Source of the DNA: Isoetes taiwanensis
Lineage: Eukaryota > Streptophyta > Lycopodiopsida > Isoetales > Isoetaceae
NCBI GenBank assembly: GCA_021234155.1
Contig: JAJEKV010000016.1
Location: forward strand, 21,207,863 to 21,271,862
DNA: 64,000 nucleotides
Direction: 5' to 3'
Part shown: positions 42,931 through 55,622 of the stretch, one piece after another
Numbering within the stretch: the stretch's first letter is position 1
How the letters are laid out: each line of letters opens with the position of its first letter
The notes under the pieces: model-generated
Seen by the model: only the letters and a program-made list of their open reading frames with translations
What the model was told of the DNA's origin: nothing
Databases searched by the model: none
Made by a program: the position numbers and the translations under genes

Positions 42931-43337
42931 AAGGTATTAAGGGTAACCTTGAGCTAGTAGTTCGGCTCAAGGAGGTAATTAGGGGGGGTGGTCCCCTAAA
43001 ACCACAAACTTATCAACTATGTGCTACTTGTGCAGACCAATGAAGGGGAGCATGGAGGAGGGAGCACATTATGAGAAGATAGAAGTCATAGCTTTTAGAG
43101 TTAACTATGAACTCCGAAACTTGTTGTCATAACAATGATGTGTTAACTTTTATAATAGTTATTAAGGCTATATATTTTGGTATAAGTTTATAAATGTAGC
43201 CTTACAATTGACGTTATAAGTAATTAAGTGGAAGTTGATCTTTGCAATAAAGTTAAGTTCCTATATTCTTGTTGTGAGTTTTTGCAAGGTTGATACAGGT
43301 TCGTCATCTTACCGTAATGCTGAGGATAGCATTTTGC

Positions 43338-43350
43338 TAAGGGGGGAGAA
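43338..43350 (+). promoter_or_regulatory. chromovirus polypurine tract
   Basis: AAGGGGGGAGAA immediately before TGTGATGTTT, the expected TG start of a 3' LTR. Confidence 0.8.
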
Positions 43351-44050
43351 TGTGATGTTTCCCTAAAATATACAGTATAAATACATATATTTCTAGGCCA
43401 CGTCACCATACAAGCCTATCTTAGTAGCCTTGTATTTCGTATAAGTGTGGAAGGGAGCATGGCTAAGTTATTCACATAGCTTAGCCAACCTTAGGATAGG
43501 ATGGACCATTTTCCACATAGCCCATCCTATTGTTTACCCACCACACGGACGCACCCCATTGGAGCCACGTGGCACTGACATGGAACCCTAGCCTATAAAT
43601 GCCCGAACCCTAATAAGTTGCTAAATGCGATATGAAACGAAGAAATAATATGAAACGACGAAAATGAGGTTGACCTTGTGTTTGCAACTACGGGCCTATT
43701 ATTAAGGTTCATTGGTTTCTATTTTTTGTCCTACTAATCTATATGGTTTTTGGGTTGCTCTAGTAGGAAAGCGATGCTCATCTGCTATCTACAGTTCAAG
43801 ATATAACTTGATCTGACCCAGTCCAAATGTTACTAACCCGTAAACATTATGGCACTGCCATAAAGGTCCTTACTTATGACCTTATGTACTATTCAAGTAC
43901 TTGCCATCGTATACTCTAACCCCCTGTTAAATACTGGACATTCATACACAGTACTATTGGGTGTGAGAGCATAGTACGGCAAGCGCTCTCGAAGCGTCAT
44001 CCAACCAACATTTACACACCATAGAACACTACTGGAACAACTCACACAAT
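43351..44050 (+). repeat. chromovirus 3' LTR (3' end uncertain)
   Basis: Starts TGTGATGTTTCCC right after the polypurine tract. TATA-like TATAAATGCC at about 43593 and CTTGTGTTTGCAACTACGGG fit a promoter and R region. The 5' LTR is outside or deleted, so the right end (possibly at a CA near 43962 or 44048) cannot be fixed. Confidence 0.55.
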
Positions 44051-44711
44051 GCAAGGTAGCGTAAACGTCGACCCAAAAACCCCGACCCTAATCCACTGAG
44101 CTCACATAGTCAAGTGGCCTAAGCTCTATGGCACACCAGAATAAATCACGATGTAGCCAAGTCAGGTTGGTCTATGCAAAGATGCTAAGCCAGAGAAAAG
44201 TAACACTAAAACAGAAAGGGGGAGGGGGGGAGTGGGGGGGCACTGTTTTGGGTGTGCACGGGGAAAGCGTCGTGACACTGACATGGCCACGACCAGGCAA
44301 AGATGTGGATACCATTGCATCCGCAAGCCCACAACATGCGCCCGCCACCTTTCATGCGCGACCATGTTTTTCCCTAATGCGGTTGCCACAAAATTTTGGA
44401 ATGTGTCTGCCATTCTACAAATTTGCAGTCACGCTGGAAAGGTTGCATTCGCAAATCGGTTAAATGCAGTCGCAACATATGGTGGCCGCATAAGTGGTGG
44501 GCCATTTATTTTAATTTATAAAGGTCTGCGCACGAAAGAAGATGTGTTTGTGCTGGATTTTTTTTTCTGGTTAGGGTATTAAACTGTCAAAAATAGATTT
44601 TATACTTCCAAAATATATTTTTTTGGAAAAATGCATATAGAAGTTTTGAAAAATACGTATATAACTTATTTTTGATTGGCGGAGTGCTTGCTTGCTTGCT
44701 TTCTATTATTG
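44051..44711. other. no gene; G-run with quadruplex potential
   Basis: No gene recognised. At 44218-44240 the plus strand is GGGGGAGGGGGGGAGTGGGG-like, able to form a G-quadruplex. The surrounding 44240-44520 is GC-richer than its neighbours and yields chance frames. Confidence 0.5.
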
Positions 44712-45190
44712 TGCTACATATTCTAAACGAGGGGTGTCGTAGACTACCACAATCATTGGATTCGTCAATTCAATAGTCCAGTCTATATGTTAAGGTCTTT
44801 GAGTGTCCCTTGTTTTGACTATAGTCATTTATGATTGGGGATGCCTATGATTCAAATACAAAATGCAGGTTTGCCAAAGGTTTTGGAATATGAAATACGG
44901 AGCCTAAGCCTCTATACGGCTTTGCCTAAGGTTTTAAATATGAAATACAGGGATTTGAACCTCTACTAAAATCATTCAATGTTCTAATAAGAATGCTTTA
45001 ACAAATACACAACAAGCCAACGTGATTACCTTTTCTAGTGGATAAGTGCCCCCCCACAAATCCCCGGGGCCTTTTTCCTTAAATAATCACCATTAAATTG
45101 TTTTAGGGATATGGTCTATGATTTTAGGAATGGTCATTTATACATCCATATCACACCCCCTTGAAAGCCCTCGCTATTTGACTGCATATT
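44712..45190. repeat. dispersed repeat family X, copy 2
   Basis: Second copy of the repeat at 28155-28640, same orientation. It has GGGATTTGAACCTCT at about 44939, whose complement AGAGGTTCAAATCCC is a good polymerase III B-box match. A GC-rich segment CCCCCCACAAATCCCCGGGG (about 45051-45071) is absent from copy 1 and looks like a small insertion. Confidence 0.7.
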
Positions 45191-46778
45191 TGAATACAAT
45201 TGATTTTTCATGATTGCCCAATATATTTTTGTATGGTGCTTAATTATTGTCTTATAAATACAAGGGATGTTGTTATAGCATTCATTCTTTGAGATGGCTG
45301 ACCTGAAAAGTCATGTATAAACAACAGCGAACTAAAAATTTCCAAAAAACAATTTTGATGTTAATGATCCATAAATCAATAACAAATTGGTAAAACATTT
45401 ATATCTTACCATTGTGTGTTTCAAAGTACAAATTTTTCAACTTAAAAAACAAAAAATTTGCCCTCCACCTGCTGTAGGAATGGCATTCTAATATGAGAAA
45501 CCTTGCCATACACCTATTCCCCTTCCCCCTTTTGTTACCAACCTCATCAACGTGTGATTTGCATTCATTTCTACTGTTGTGCCTGTTGTAACGTCTCCTA
45601 CCTCTAGAAGAAAAGCCAGAACAATCAACTGTTGGTGGTGGATCCGTGATCATGTCTGCAATTGGGATCATGCCATGCTGGCCATAACTTGGTCATGCTA
45701 TGGGAGCCGTGAAAGGGACACTGCTCATCTTGGAGTGGCCTTCTTCTTCTTAGAAGTTTGCGAGTTCTAGGCTGTGGTTATGCTACGTTTGACCGTGTCC
45801 TTTGGGTAAGGCTATGGTATGTACGTATAGTTCTGTGGGGGGGATCACATATCGGCGCCAATACATGAATTGAAAATTTGTCTTATAAAGCTACTTTCAT
45901 CATCCCTTAGATGGATTGTGACAAGAAAGTACATGATGGATGATTCCATGGTCTACTTTCGAGACTATTAGATTCGTGCTCAGTTGGGATTTGCCAAGTG
46001 GGGTCATGCTGTGGGATTTGTTGTGATTGTTATGGTCTCCAAGCTAGAAGTCCCACCTTCGATGTGGTATGATTGACCCCATCTTCATAGGGATTCAGAG
46101 AAAGAGAGACAAAAGTGAACTATGATCTTATTGCATCTAATTTGCCAACCTTGCCAATAACACTCGCAAAGGAAAGGATGAACAAAAAGATCAGTAATCA
46201 ACAAGTACAAAATGAACATTTCTCATCTACTTGTATAAATACAAGAAGATGCCGCTGGAATAGGAGTCCGAGGCACTGTGACTCTATACTAGATGAGTAA
46301 GGAGATACGACTCTGCTTAAGTGACTAACTGCATTGGACTTGTGATGGAGTTAAATCCGATGCGACTACTAGAATCTCATAAGAGTTTAACATTGCATCC
46401 TGGACCTGCGGCAAGGCAATATTATCTTATACCAAATCAGCCTATTGAAGTGAAGCACAATAATGCGGCTTGCAAGTAATAACTTTTGCAATATTCCACC
46501 TTGGCCACTAGCTTAAACATATGTTTCTCTTCAGCAAAAGATAATGAAGGAAAACCATTTCCCAAATACTCACAACTTGGCAATTTACATCGCAAGCCTA
46601 TGAAAAATGGCATCCAACCAGTGACCATCTTCATATCACAAAACCCGCTATAAAAGGGAGAAAAAAGAAACCCAAAAAAAAAGAGGAGCAAACACTGAGT
46701 GTGAAAGCAAGGAGTGCAAATGCCCTAGATGCCCATAATCAATTTCCTATGTGTTACCCATGCATTGAACTGGTTGAT
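45191..46778. other. no gene recognised
   Basis: Only short chance frames. No LTR, TIR or conserved protein motif is seen. Confidence 0.5.
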
Positions 46779-46805
46779 CCCATCGATCCGAGACATCGGA
46801 TCGCC

Positions 46806-47138
46806 ATTCTAGAATGGGACGAGCATGCATGTTTTGCATGCATGCGGGCGGCGCATGCCCGTTCTGGTTGGGAGTTCGCTATTTTAGGCGCGTTTCTGCA
46901 TCAACGTCTCATCGGCGCTTCCTCTTCTCTCTCAGCAGTACCTATTTCTCTTTGAATTGTTTTCCAGGCAGGGGAGGGGCTTCTTCCTGCTTGGTTTGGC
47001 TAATTTGGCGTTTTTTCATGCTGTCCTTTTCCGGCCTTTAGCCTTCGTCCTGTGACCTCCGTCCTCGATCCTAGTTTGTAAGGAAGTCCTTTGGTATTCG
47101 GGCGGTTTGTTGGTTTCATGCGAGTCCCATTCTAGAAT
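46806..47138. mobile_element. TIR element Y, copy 1 (333 bp)
   Basis: Ends in inverted repeats of about 22 bp: ATTCTAGAATGGGACGAGCATG at the left and, reversed, ATTCTAGAATGGGACTCGCATG at the right (two differences). It is flanked on both sides by the same 27 bases (46779-46805 and 47139-47165, one mismatch; begins CCCATCGATCCGAGACATC). The left end also has the palindrome GCATGCATGTTTTGCATGC. No coding capacity. Confidence 0.65.
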
Positions 47139-47210
47139 CCCATCGATCCGAGACATCAGATCGCCATTCTAGAATGGGACGAGCATGCATGTTTTGCATG
47201 CATGCGGGCG

Positions 47211-49658
47211 TGTTAGCCTAAAACCTGGAATTTTAGTCTAACCTCAAGGAAGCTCAAACAAAATGGTTAGGACCTCCAGATCACTTAGGGTGATCAATCC
47301 TTGACATATGAAGTGAGAAAAGTCATTTTGGAATATTGGTTTTTCCAAAATCACTAAAGTCCCTGAAACTAAAAAAACTGTCAGAGCAAAAAATGGCCTT
47401 GCAGACACACCTTGTGAGATTTTTGAGATGTGATTGGTGGTATAGATGATCAACAAGCAAAGGAAACTGGGGGTGGAGATTTGACTTGATTTGAATAGGG
47501 GAAGGTTGAGAAAATGTAGGTCAAAGTCGGGTCAAAAAGTTGGCCAGTGCCAAAACAGAGAGCCAAAATTTGCAGATGGAGTTTGATAAGGAATCTTGAG
47601 TTGGGATCTCAGGCAGCAACTTCAAAATAACCCCTAGATCATGTGCATAGGGTTTAAATAGCAAAAAAGAGTTTTAGTTTCTCTGTAAATAGCCGAGGCC
47701 TCAGGAAAAGAACAAACTCTGTGACAGTTATGGAAAAAGGTCTTTTTATGTGTTTTATTTGAATGTGTAGGTCTCTAAGGTTTTTATGAAGATGAAATGC
47801 AACTATCTGAAAAGAATATAGCTTGGAATAAATATTTTGGGTTTTTTTTTAGTTTTTAGCTTTAAAAGCACAATGCAGGATTACAAAAGATAAATATACA
47901 ATGGTGACAACAACTTTCCAGGCAAAGACTATGCATTATAGAAATGTAACACAAGAAATTTGATAGTGTTAGCAAGGCATTACCAAATTCAAACATATAA
48001 TAGTGTTTGAAAGTAAAATCCAGGTCTGTCTGAGCCTTTAGTGAATCTCAGAACTACCAATGAAGCCGAATGAAATGATTTTTTGAGTTGTAGTTGAAGT
48101 GCCTCACCGTCGAACAAGTCACACCGAATGAGATCTTCAATCACGAAAAGAAAGCGAGCAAATTCCGAATAGAGCAGAGCAAGATAATATCAGAATATCA
48201 AAATGCGCCAAGATCACAGAGGTCTATCTCTGAGGGGACGTGCTGATTTGATCTGTTTTCTTGGCTTAAGAACTGTTCTTCCCAAAAGCTAGCTCGGTTG
48301 AGTGATTTGAGGCCCAAATTGAGCAATGTCTATCGAATCAAGTGCCACAAAGGATCCCCATGGTTTTGGAAAAGGTTTAGGAGCTAATTTCGGGCGAAAA
48401 TTGGCGGGATTCAATCAAATTTAGGCACGAATTGGCCGGATTTAGCAGGTTCCCCTATTTCTTAGGGTTCATCAAAAATTCTTAAGGGTGATATATCCCA
48501 CAGGCCGAAGTGGTTCTGAAGGCTCCTGTATATAAGGAATAATGCGGGCCCACTATTAAATTTGCGTGCCACGCAGAGGGGACACCCACCCGTGAAATGC
48601 CCCCCCACCTAATGCCGCCACGTGGAAAAATGGGGGTGACGGAACTATGCAGAAATAGATAGGGTAGATAGGCTAGAATAGGTTTTTTATTTTTTGGGCA
48701 CGCATCCCAAGAATCCAATTTTGAAGGTCTTCCCAAGGGTTTTTTTTGAATTTTAAAAGACCAAGTTAGCTCTTTTTTTCCAAGCTTTCCATCTAGAGGG
48801 TTTTTAGGTCAAACTGAAACATTTGAATTTTGGTCCCTTTTGACCCATGGTCAATGAATATTGCAACATAGGGATGGTGAAAAAGTCATAGGAAAAAGAT
48901 GGGAAAAGGGTGTAAATAGGCTATGCTAGGGTTTAGGAAGATGAAATGAGAATGAAAAAAAACTTTCTTGCCTTTGAAGGTTTTCAAGATCACTAGGGGA
49001 CAATTCTCAAATGAAGGTGAGATCAATAAAAAATAAGTAGTAGAATGATGAGAAAAGGTCTCAAAAGTGGAAACAATGGTGAAGGAAAAGTTTTGAAGGC
49101 TCTTGGGATATAGAAAGGGGAATGTAAGATGAATGGAATGAAGAAGAGATGGGTACCTCTCAGAAGCACTTGATCTTATCTCTAATTGTTTCTAGGGCTC
49201 AATTCATACCTCCTAGTGAAGATAGATTTGCTCAAAGCCTAAGGTCTTCCAAACTTTTATAAGGGTCTTCCAAACTTCAAGGCTAGAACAAGAGCAAATT
49301 TCACTTCTAGGGTAGCATCCTCATGTGTGTGACTTCAAACTTCTCAAGCAAGCTTCATAAGGTTTGAGCTTTGGTAAAATGTCTTGTGCCTCCTTGATAA
49401 ACTTGCTATAGCCTTTGCCTGGTCTTCAAATCAAAGGAAAATGTTAAACTAATAGGAATGTGTCTAGAAAGGTGTTTTACCTCAAGGAAAAGACTAGGCC
49501 ATAATAGGAGATCCCAAATGTCTTCCAATCTTGGTCAAATGTCTTCCAAACTCTGATGGGATCACAATAGCCTGGAACTTTTCCTTGAAGGAAATATAAA
49601 TGAAACAAAGGTTTTGATACATAGAGATCTTTGGTCTATGTTGCCAAAATGGGCAACA
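47211..49658 (-). repeat. gypsy 3' LTR (left copy, 2448 bp)
   Basis: Pairs with 55646-58087 over its whole length. In element orientation it starts TGTTGCCC and ends GGCTAACA. It is non-coding; open frames in it are spurious. A TATA-like TATATAAGG-type site occurs on the opposite strand only (about 48530), so the promoter position is not certain. Confidence 0.92.
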
Positions 49659-50310
49659 TCTCCTCAAAGGAAAGAATAGGCTGGTCCCCTCAGCCTAACA
49701 AATGTAAATTTAGACTGAGGAACTTCAGATGCTGGTGCAAGTGACAGAGTGATGTAGAATGATGAAAGAGAGTGGCAATGAGTATGAGATGAACTCTGTT
49801 ATGATGGAAATGTGGTGCAGAGCATTGTAGGGAATAAGAATAAAGGAATGGAAGGCTGAAATGGTATGAAGGGCAACTGATAGGCAGATGGAAATGGAAG
49901 AGAAAAGAATGAACCTGCATATGACAGTAAATCAAAGTTAGCATGAGTGCTAAACGAGATGTGGAAAAGTATATATGGATAGCACTCTAGAACTCCAATG
50001 GAGAAGCAAGGTCTCATGAAGAATAAGCCAGTATGAAAAGCAGATGAAATGTTTTGACAAATGGCCCTGTCATGACAACATAGAACTCATTAATAGGTAA
50101 TAATCAAAGTCTTTATCCCTTGTGGCCACATTCCTGCAGCTAAACAGAAAACACCATATTAAACCTCAAAGGAAATATGCTAGTCAGAAGAAATATTAAA
50201 ACCTCAACTTTGAAATTATAAACTAACCTATTCTAAGCTAGAACAAATGCTTATATAGAAGTGAAGAGGCTCAAGCAGGCATGCTGAGGCCAATATCTTT
50301 TAAGGTGTTG
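49659..50310 (-). other. gypsy 3' untranslated region
   Basis: No gene. In element orientation this lies between integrase and the 3' LTR. The bases next to the LTR (minus strand TTTGAGGAGA) are a modest polypurine tract. Confidence 0.6.
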
Positions 50311-50314
50311 AATA

Positions 50315-51340
50315 TTAATGGGATTTGGCAGCTCTAATCCTGTACCAAGATCGCCAACCTATAAGATGAGCAGCCAAAGATCTCCTAGAATCGATAAGGG
50401 CCTTCCTGTGGGTTTTCAAACTTTGAAAGCTTTCCTTCACCGGCAAACATTCCACTTTAAAACTAATTCCATAGGTGCAAACTTGTCTCAGTAGTTTGTG
50501 AGCAGCCTTGAAAGCTGCACTCTTAGCCTTCTTCAAAGAAATTGTAATTCTCAAGCAACAAACCTTTCTTCATCTAATTTTAACAGAACTTCATACCCGT
50601 GCTTCAAGGCTTCAGAAAACTCCAACTCAAGCTTGAGTGCCATCCTTAGAGAAGGTACCTCTAACTCGATTGGAATAATGACTTCTACTCCATATACTAA
50701 ACTGAAAGATGAGGCATTAGTAGCTGCTTTTAGAAGTAATTCTATGAGCCCAAAGAGCATCATATAATTTCAAGTGCCAATCCCTTTGGTTTTGGCAAAC
50801 TGTTTTCTCGCAAAATACCCTTAAGCACTTTGTTAGTAGACTCAGCTTGGCCATTTCCTTGAGGATAATAGGTCGAAGCTTTTCACATGCTTGATCTTGA
50901 GGCTTGAAACAAGGAAATTAATAACTTCATTAATAAAAGTAGAGCCTCTATCAGTCAAAATTTTAAAAGGAATGCCAAACCTAGAGCAAATATTCTCATG
51001 CAAAAATCTAGCAAGTAGTATGGGCATTTGCTTTCCTTAAAGGTGCTTTTCCGACCACTTAGTGAACAGATCTGTAGCCACAACAATGTATTCATCTTGG
51101 GCTGAGGATGGGGATTGATAGGGCCAACATAGTCCAATCCCCAAACTTGAAATGGACCAGGGGAGACAATTCCTAAGAAGAGGAGGGGATGCAAGATTCT
51201 TTTGCCAAAGATCCGGCATTGATGACAAGTCTTTATAATATCATAACAATCTTTAAATAAATGAGGCCGTAAATAACCAGACCTCAATATTTTCTTGGCA
51301 GCTTTGTGTCTGCTGCAAAATGACCACCACAAACACCTTT
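50315..51340 (-). pseudogene. gypsy integrase, decayed
   Basis: Element orientation: AAKKILRSGYLRPHLFKDCYDIIKTCHQCRIFGK (zinc-binding HHCC part), GPFQVWGLDYVGPINPHPQ with catalytic Asp, VATDLFTKWSEKH, FGIPFKILTDRGSTFINEVI with second Asp, SSLKIKHVKS, then after a break SSFSLVYGVEVIIPIELEVPSLRMAL. WGLDyvGPI, iLTDrGstF and LVYGvEviiPiE are hallmarks of plant non-chromoviral (Tat/Athila) gypsy integrases. The catalytic Glu region near 50850 is shifted (QGNGQAES-like in another frame). No chromodomain follows. The last frame (50315-50554) is the basic tail. Confidence 0.85.
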
Positions 51341-51520
51341 GTGATTTTCAAGAAGTACCGGGGCAGCTTCATCTTCATCAACACATCTTAAGAGTACACC
51401 ATCCCTATTTACCTTGCACAAGATGTCACCAACCAAGGAGTAAGTCAAACATTTTAACTTAAACTTGTAAGCTTGGCTTTTTGAAAATTCGTAAGGTATC
51501 TCCCGACATGAAGGAACCTC

Positions 51521-52063
51521 CTAATAGGTTGTTGCCAACCTTGAGCTGGTATAGTTGACAAGTCCCCGTTCATTTACAACAAGGTTAGTCATTTCTTCTT
51601 CTTGTATCAACTCCTCATGTTCAAAGTAGGCAGGCAAGTATAAACTCGGGTTGTTCAATACATGAATAACCTTTACCTTTAAATCATAAGATTGAAGCCT
51701 ACAAGCCCACCTATGAAGTTTAGGTTTTTCTAATTTCTTACCATACAAAAAGGGCATGGGGTTCTCTTTGCATGTAGATAGTGGCTTGGGATTTTTGTAA
51801 AGATGACCACGTCTCTCGATCAAAAAGATGAGAGCAAAGAAGCACTCCTTTCTATCTTAGCATACTTCTCTTCAGTTTGAGACCATTGTTTTTCGGGCAA
51901 AAGCAATAGGGTGTCTATCCCGCAAAATGGCAACTCCAAGAGCCTTTTTAGTGATAGTTATGTAAACTTTAAATGGTAATGAAAGGTCTGGAGTTTTTAA
52001 AAGTGTAGAATGGCAAATAGCCTCTATGATCTGCAAAAAAGCTTTTTCACACTCATCACCCAA
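51521..52063 (-). pseudogene. gypsy RNase H, downstream copy
   Basis: Directly after the reverse transcriptase. Reads CEKAFLQIIEAICHSTLLKTPDLSLPFKVYITITKKALGVAILRDRHPIAFARK, then after shifts KPKLHRWACRLQSYDLKVKVIHVLNNPS. The usual catalytic Asp in 'v..DAS' is absent (VYITITKK). Loss of the native RNase H active site is known from Tat-lineage elements that carry a second RNase H. Confidence 0.75.
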
Positions 52064-52399
52064 ACAATGTGCCTATATTTACTTTCTCTTTTACTAACTT
52101 GGCCTACTCTAGTCAACTTAGAGATAGGACTAATAAGGTGAGAGAAATTAGGCACATACACTCTTAAGAAAGAGGTCATTCCCATAAATCCCTTGACTTC
52201 TTTAATTGTCCGGGGTGTTTGAAGCTTTTTAAAGCTATGATCTTCTCTTCGCCTACTTGAAGGCCTTTAGCGTAAAACCTCATGGCCTAAGAGCTGGCCT
52301 TTGGATGCCAAAAGATGCACTTCTTTGGGTTTAGATTAACTCCGGTTTGTGCAAGACAATGTAAATATCCTTGTTAGCTCGAAATATGATCACTTGTAC

Positions 52400-52990
52400 C
52401 AATTACCTAAGCATAAATCATCAAGATAAACTCGAATTGCTCAGAGTCATGTTTGCAAAGACAAGATCCATAGCTCTCTGAAATGTAGCAGGGGCATTCA
52501 TTAAGCCAAAAGGCATCCTTTTCATTGCATAAGTTCCCCATGGAGTAATGAAGGATGTCTTTGGCTGATCTTCCTTTTGATGCTAACTGATTAAAACCGG
52601 AGAAACCATCCAAAAATGAGTACATAGACTTGCCCCATCGCATAAAGTATTTCTTCCAAAAAGGCAAAGGGTAACAATCTTTGACAAGTAGCTTTATTTA
52701 GATCTCTATAATCCACACATATTCTTAGAGAACCATTCTTTTTTAGAACTGGAACAATACAAGAAACCCAAGAAGGGTTCACAATGTCAACTATCAAATC
52801 CGACTCGCATTTTGAATAATTCCTGCTTGATAAGATCTAAAAGTGAGGAATTAATTCTTCTCAATCTCTGCATGACAGGTTTAGTATCTTCACGAACTTT
52901 TATCTCAAACTCACAAATGCTCCTATCAACCCCTTTCAATTCTGAATATTCCCATGCAAAAACATCCACCCAATCTTCAAAGTACTTAAT
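52400..52990 (-). pseudogene. gypsy reverse transcriptase, decayed
   Basis: Reads FEDWVDVFAWEYSELKGVDRSICEFEI, TKPVMQRLRRINSSLLDLIKQELFKM, NPSWVSCIVPVLKKNGSLRICVDYRDLNKAT, LPFAFLEEILYAMG, then MYSFLDGFSGFNQL and, shifted, [20 protein letters not shown] and VYLDDLC near 52410. All reverse transcriptase boxes, including FLDGFSG and YLDD, can be found, but in three frames. Confidence 0.88.
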
Positions 52991-53199
52991 CATTTTACCT
53001 TTGCAATCTTCATCATATAGATCTCCCATTTGCAAAGTCCTGGACATACCTCCTTTGTGCACTTCAAGTTCTTTGTGTGATTCCTCTTGTGCTAGGTTGA
53101 TGGTCAAGATAGGATGAAACTGAGAGAGTTCATCTTCATCTAGGACATCTTCCTTGATAGCTCCCCAGGAGAGAGATGCTCTAAGAGTGTTTTTCCTGC

Positions 53200-53570
53200 A
53201 CAAAGAATCAGCCTCAAAGTTTTTAGACCTTGGAATATGATAAATTTCCCAATGATCAAAAAAAGTTAGCAATTCTCGAGCTTGTGTGTTCAGATCCTCC
53301 ATATCTTGATGTTTTGTTTGGTATTCTCCCAAAATCTGTTTGCAAACAAGTTGTGAGTCTCCATAGATAACAATATGGGAAATATTCATGAACCTTGCTT
53401 CCTGTAGGCCTGCAATGAGGGCCCTATATTCTGCTGCATTAGAAGAAATATTAGGATGAATTCTCCCTATCTTAGTCATCGCCTTAAGATCCGCATCCTT
53501 CGTAATAGCGTGAAGAAGCAATCCCTAATTTCTTAGACATACCTCCATCAAACCAAAGGTAGGCCTTGTT
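53200..53570 (-). pseudogene. RNase H-like domain upstream of the reverse transcriptase
   Basis: Element orientation: KAYLWFDGGMSKKLGIA (shift) AITKDADLKAMTKIGRIHPNISSNAAEYRALIAGLQEA, ISHIVIYGDSQLVCKQILGEYQTK, LLTFFDHWEIYHIPRSKNFEADSL. The D-E-D-D positions of type I RNase H (FDGG, AEYRAL, GDSQL, EADSL) are all retained. The sequence is of the cellular/archaeal type found as an extra domain in Tat elements and in plant RNase H-domain proteins. It lies between protease and reverse transcriptase; in Tat/Ogre/Retand elements as I know them it lies after the native RNase H. The reading frame runs on without a stop into the reverse transcriptase start (52787-53521). Confidence 0.82.
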
Positions 53571-53574
53571 TTCT

Positions 53575-54264
53575 TTTGGATCAGGGAACTCTACATGAGC
53601 AAAGTCGATAACTTCTGCATTTATATCAACATCTAGACCTAAACAGTAAACTCCTAACTCTTCTTCCTGCAAAATATCCACATCTATGAATCTAATGTTA
53701 GCAGAAGGGTCAGTTTGGTTTACCAGTTTAATGGAAGTTGCTCCATTTGAAATAGTGCAAATACCTTCAGACCATATAGGCCTAGCATCTACTGTTTTCA
53801 TCCACCTTCTTCCCAGTAATAAATCATAAATGTTAGCATGATTAACATTCTCAAAGTCAACAACCACAAATGTAGCTAAGACAATGATTCCCCCAGATAA
53901 TGGACACATTTCTCACCACTCCCTTTGGTACTACCTTAGCATTGGAAAAGGATTTTAGAACAATAGAAGTGTTGTCTTCTACTTTGAGATTCAGTGTTTT
54001 CATAACATGATAAGGCATGACATTTAGGGAGGAACCTCCATCCAACAAAACCTTATCTAAATGGGAGGTACCTATAGTAGCACTACAAATAAAAGCACCC
54101 GGATCTTCAGTGTGCTCAGGTAAGGCTACAGAAATGTTGTTGCAAGTTTCTGCAGCAATTTCTTCAACATTTTGGGTATTCTTGATGAGCTTTTCCCTGT
54201 ATGATGGTGCAACCCTTAATAAAGTTAGTAAGTCTACAAGAACCTTGGAGTTTTTCATAAGCAA
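53575..54264 (-). pseudogene. gypsy aspartic protease
   Basis: Reads ISVALPEHTEDPGAFICSATIG, LDKVLLDGGSSLNVMPYHVMKTLNL, KVEDNTSIVLKSFSNAKVVPKGVV, then shifted FVVVDFENVNHANIYDLLLGRRWM. LLDGGSS replaces the usual D-(T/S)-G, and the 'f.v.d....y..iLGR.Wl' part is conserved. The region from about 53575 to 53800 continues as a variable linker before the RNase H-like domain. Confidence 0.8.
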
Positions 54265-54471
54265 TTCAAATTCATCAAGCTCTTAATCTTTCTGTTTTAT
54301 ACCTTTGAATGTGGGGAGGAGCTATATCCCGAGGATTTGGCTGAAATGTTACCTTAGGAGCTACACTTGGTGGGACGAGAACTTGCGAGATGTACCGAAT
54401 GAAGCCTAGCACGTGTTTGCACAACCATAACATCTTGTTCTTCTTGTTCTTCCGCACAAGTCTCAATAAAA

Positions 54472-55604
54472 CTAATATTGGACACTGTTTACCTTTTTCT
54501 TGCTTTGCAAGGTAATTCTTGACAATCTGCGAGAACTTCTTTCATGACCTATCTCTTTGCAAAAAAGAGCAAACAGACATTCTCTACCAAAATGGCCCCT
54601 TTTGTGGCATTTAGGACAAGATCTTGCAAAGCAATTTTCAGCCCTATGATAGGGTTTACCACGTTTGTGCATTCGTGTATGGCAGAGCTAGAAGAAGGAG
54701 CATTATTACTATTTTTTTAACTCCATGAGTTGTTTGGTAACTTCTAAGAGAGCTTGGATACCTTACTTATCTCAGATTTCATTTCTGAAACCCGAGGGTC
54801 TAGCTCTTGACTTTTGGCTTCTTCTTTTCCTTCCGAACGCATACCGGGGGCAGCATTAGCATAGTGTGACTCGTCGGCTCAAGATCATGATGAGGAGGGT
54901 AGAATGGATCTCTGATTTCATCATCGAGGCAGATAGCTTAGCATCTCTACTAAATCTACAAGCCTTTACAAATGTCTTATGGATTGAATCTAGCTCACCA
55001 AACTTTTGAAGTTTTAATAACTTTCTATAAATCTTAGGCACGGACATCGGACCTCCGATAAAGGAAGCAACCAGATGCAAAGTTGGGTGGAAAACATGGT
55101 TCCTATTACACACCGGCAAATAAGAGTTAAATCTTTCCACATCTTGTTTCACACTTTCACCGATTTAATAGAAAAGGAATTGAGCTCAAAAACAAGGTCC
55201 CGGGGTGAAGTAGTCTTACCAAACCTTGATGAAACCTTTGTTCCAATTCATCCCACTTAGTACCTATCGAAAGTTCGAAATCCAACCGGGATCCGGCCTC
55301 ATCACCTTTCATGCATTTGATAAACTCAAAGAAACCTGGTACCTTTCTTCTTTCCATGCTCCTCATAATATTCTTCAAAATTCTTCAAGAAATGGTTAGC
55401 ATTCATGGAAGAATCATAACAAGGGAAGAAACAGTATAGTGAGCTCAAATTGGTAAGGAGCTTGTGGAGGAAAAGGCAAAGCGTAAAACATTTGTAACAT
55501 TTTTGTGGAACTGGTAGCCACTTTCATGCTTACCCCTACTAGATCTGGTTGACTGTTACCTCGGGTTGCTCAAAGAGCTCGCCAGTGATCTTTCTTGGTG
55601 CCAT
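54472..55604 (-). pseudogene. gypsy gag, decayed
   Basis: Starts MAPRKITGELFEQPEVTVNQ at 55604 and stops early. Later frames read VPGFFEFIKCMKGDEAGSRLDFE, TKWDELEQRFHQGL (the 'W..L...F' retrotransposon Gag motif), RDAKLSASMMK, then a zinc knuckle CPKCHKRGHFGREC (C-x2-C-x4-H-x4-C) near 54610. Gag packages the element RNA. Multiple stops and shifts. Confidence 0.7.
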
Positions 55605-55622
55605 GGAGTTCAACTTCGGTGA

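Noticed and set aside
44128-44582. Two overlapping 110-codon plus-strand ORFs
   Set aside because: Run through a G-homopolymer region; no recognisable domain and no start context or splice support.
47244-49944. Open frames inside the 2.4-kb LTR and adjoining region
   Set aside because: Non-coding LTR sequence; frames are short and not conserved between the two LTR copies.
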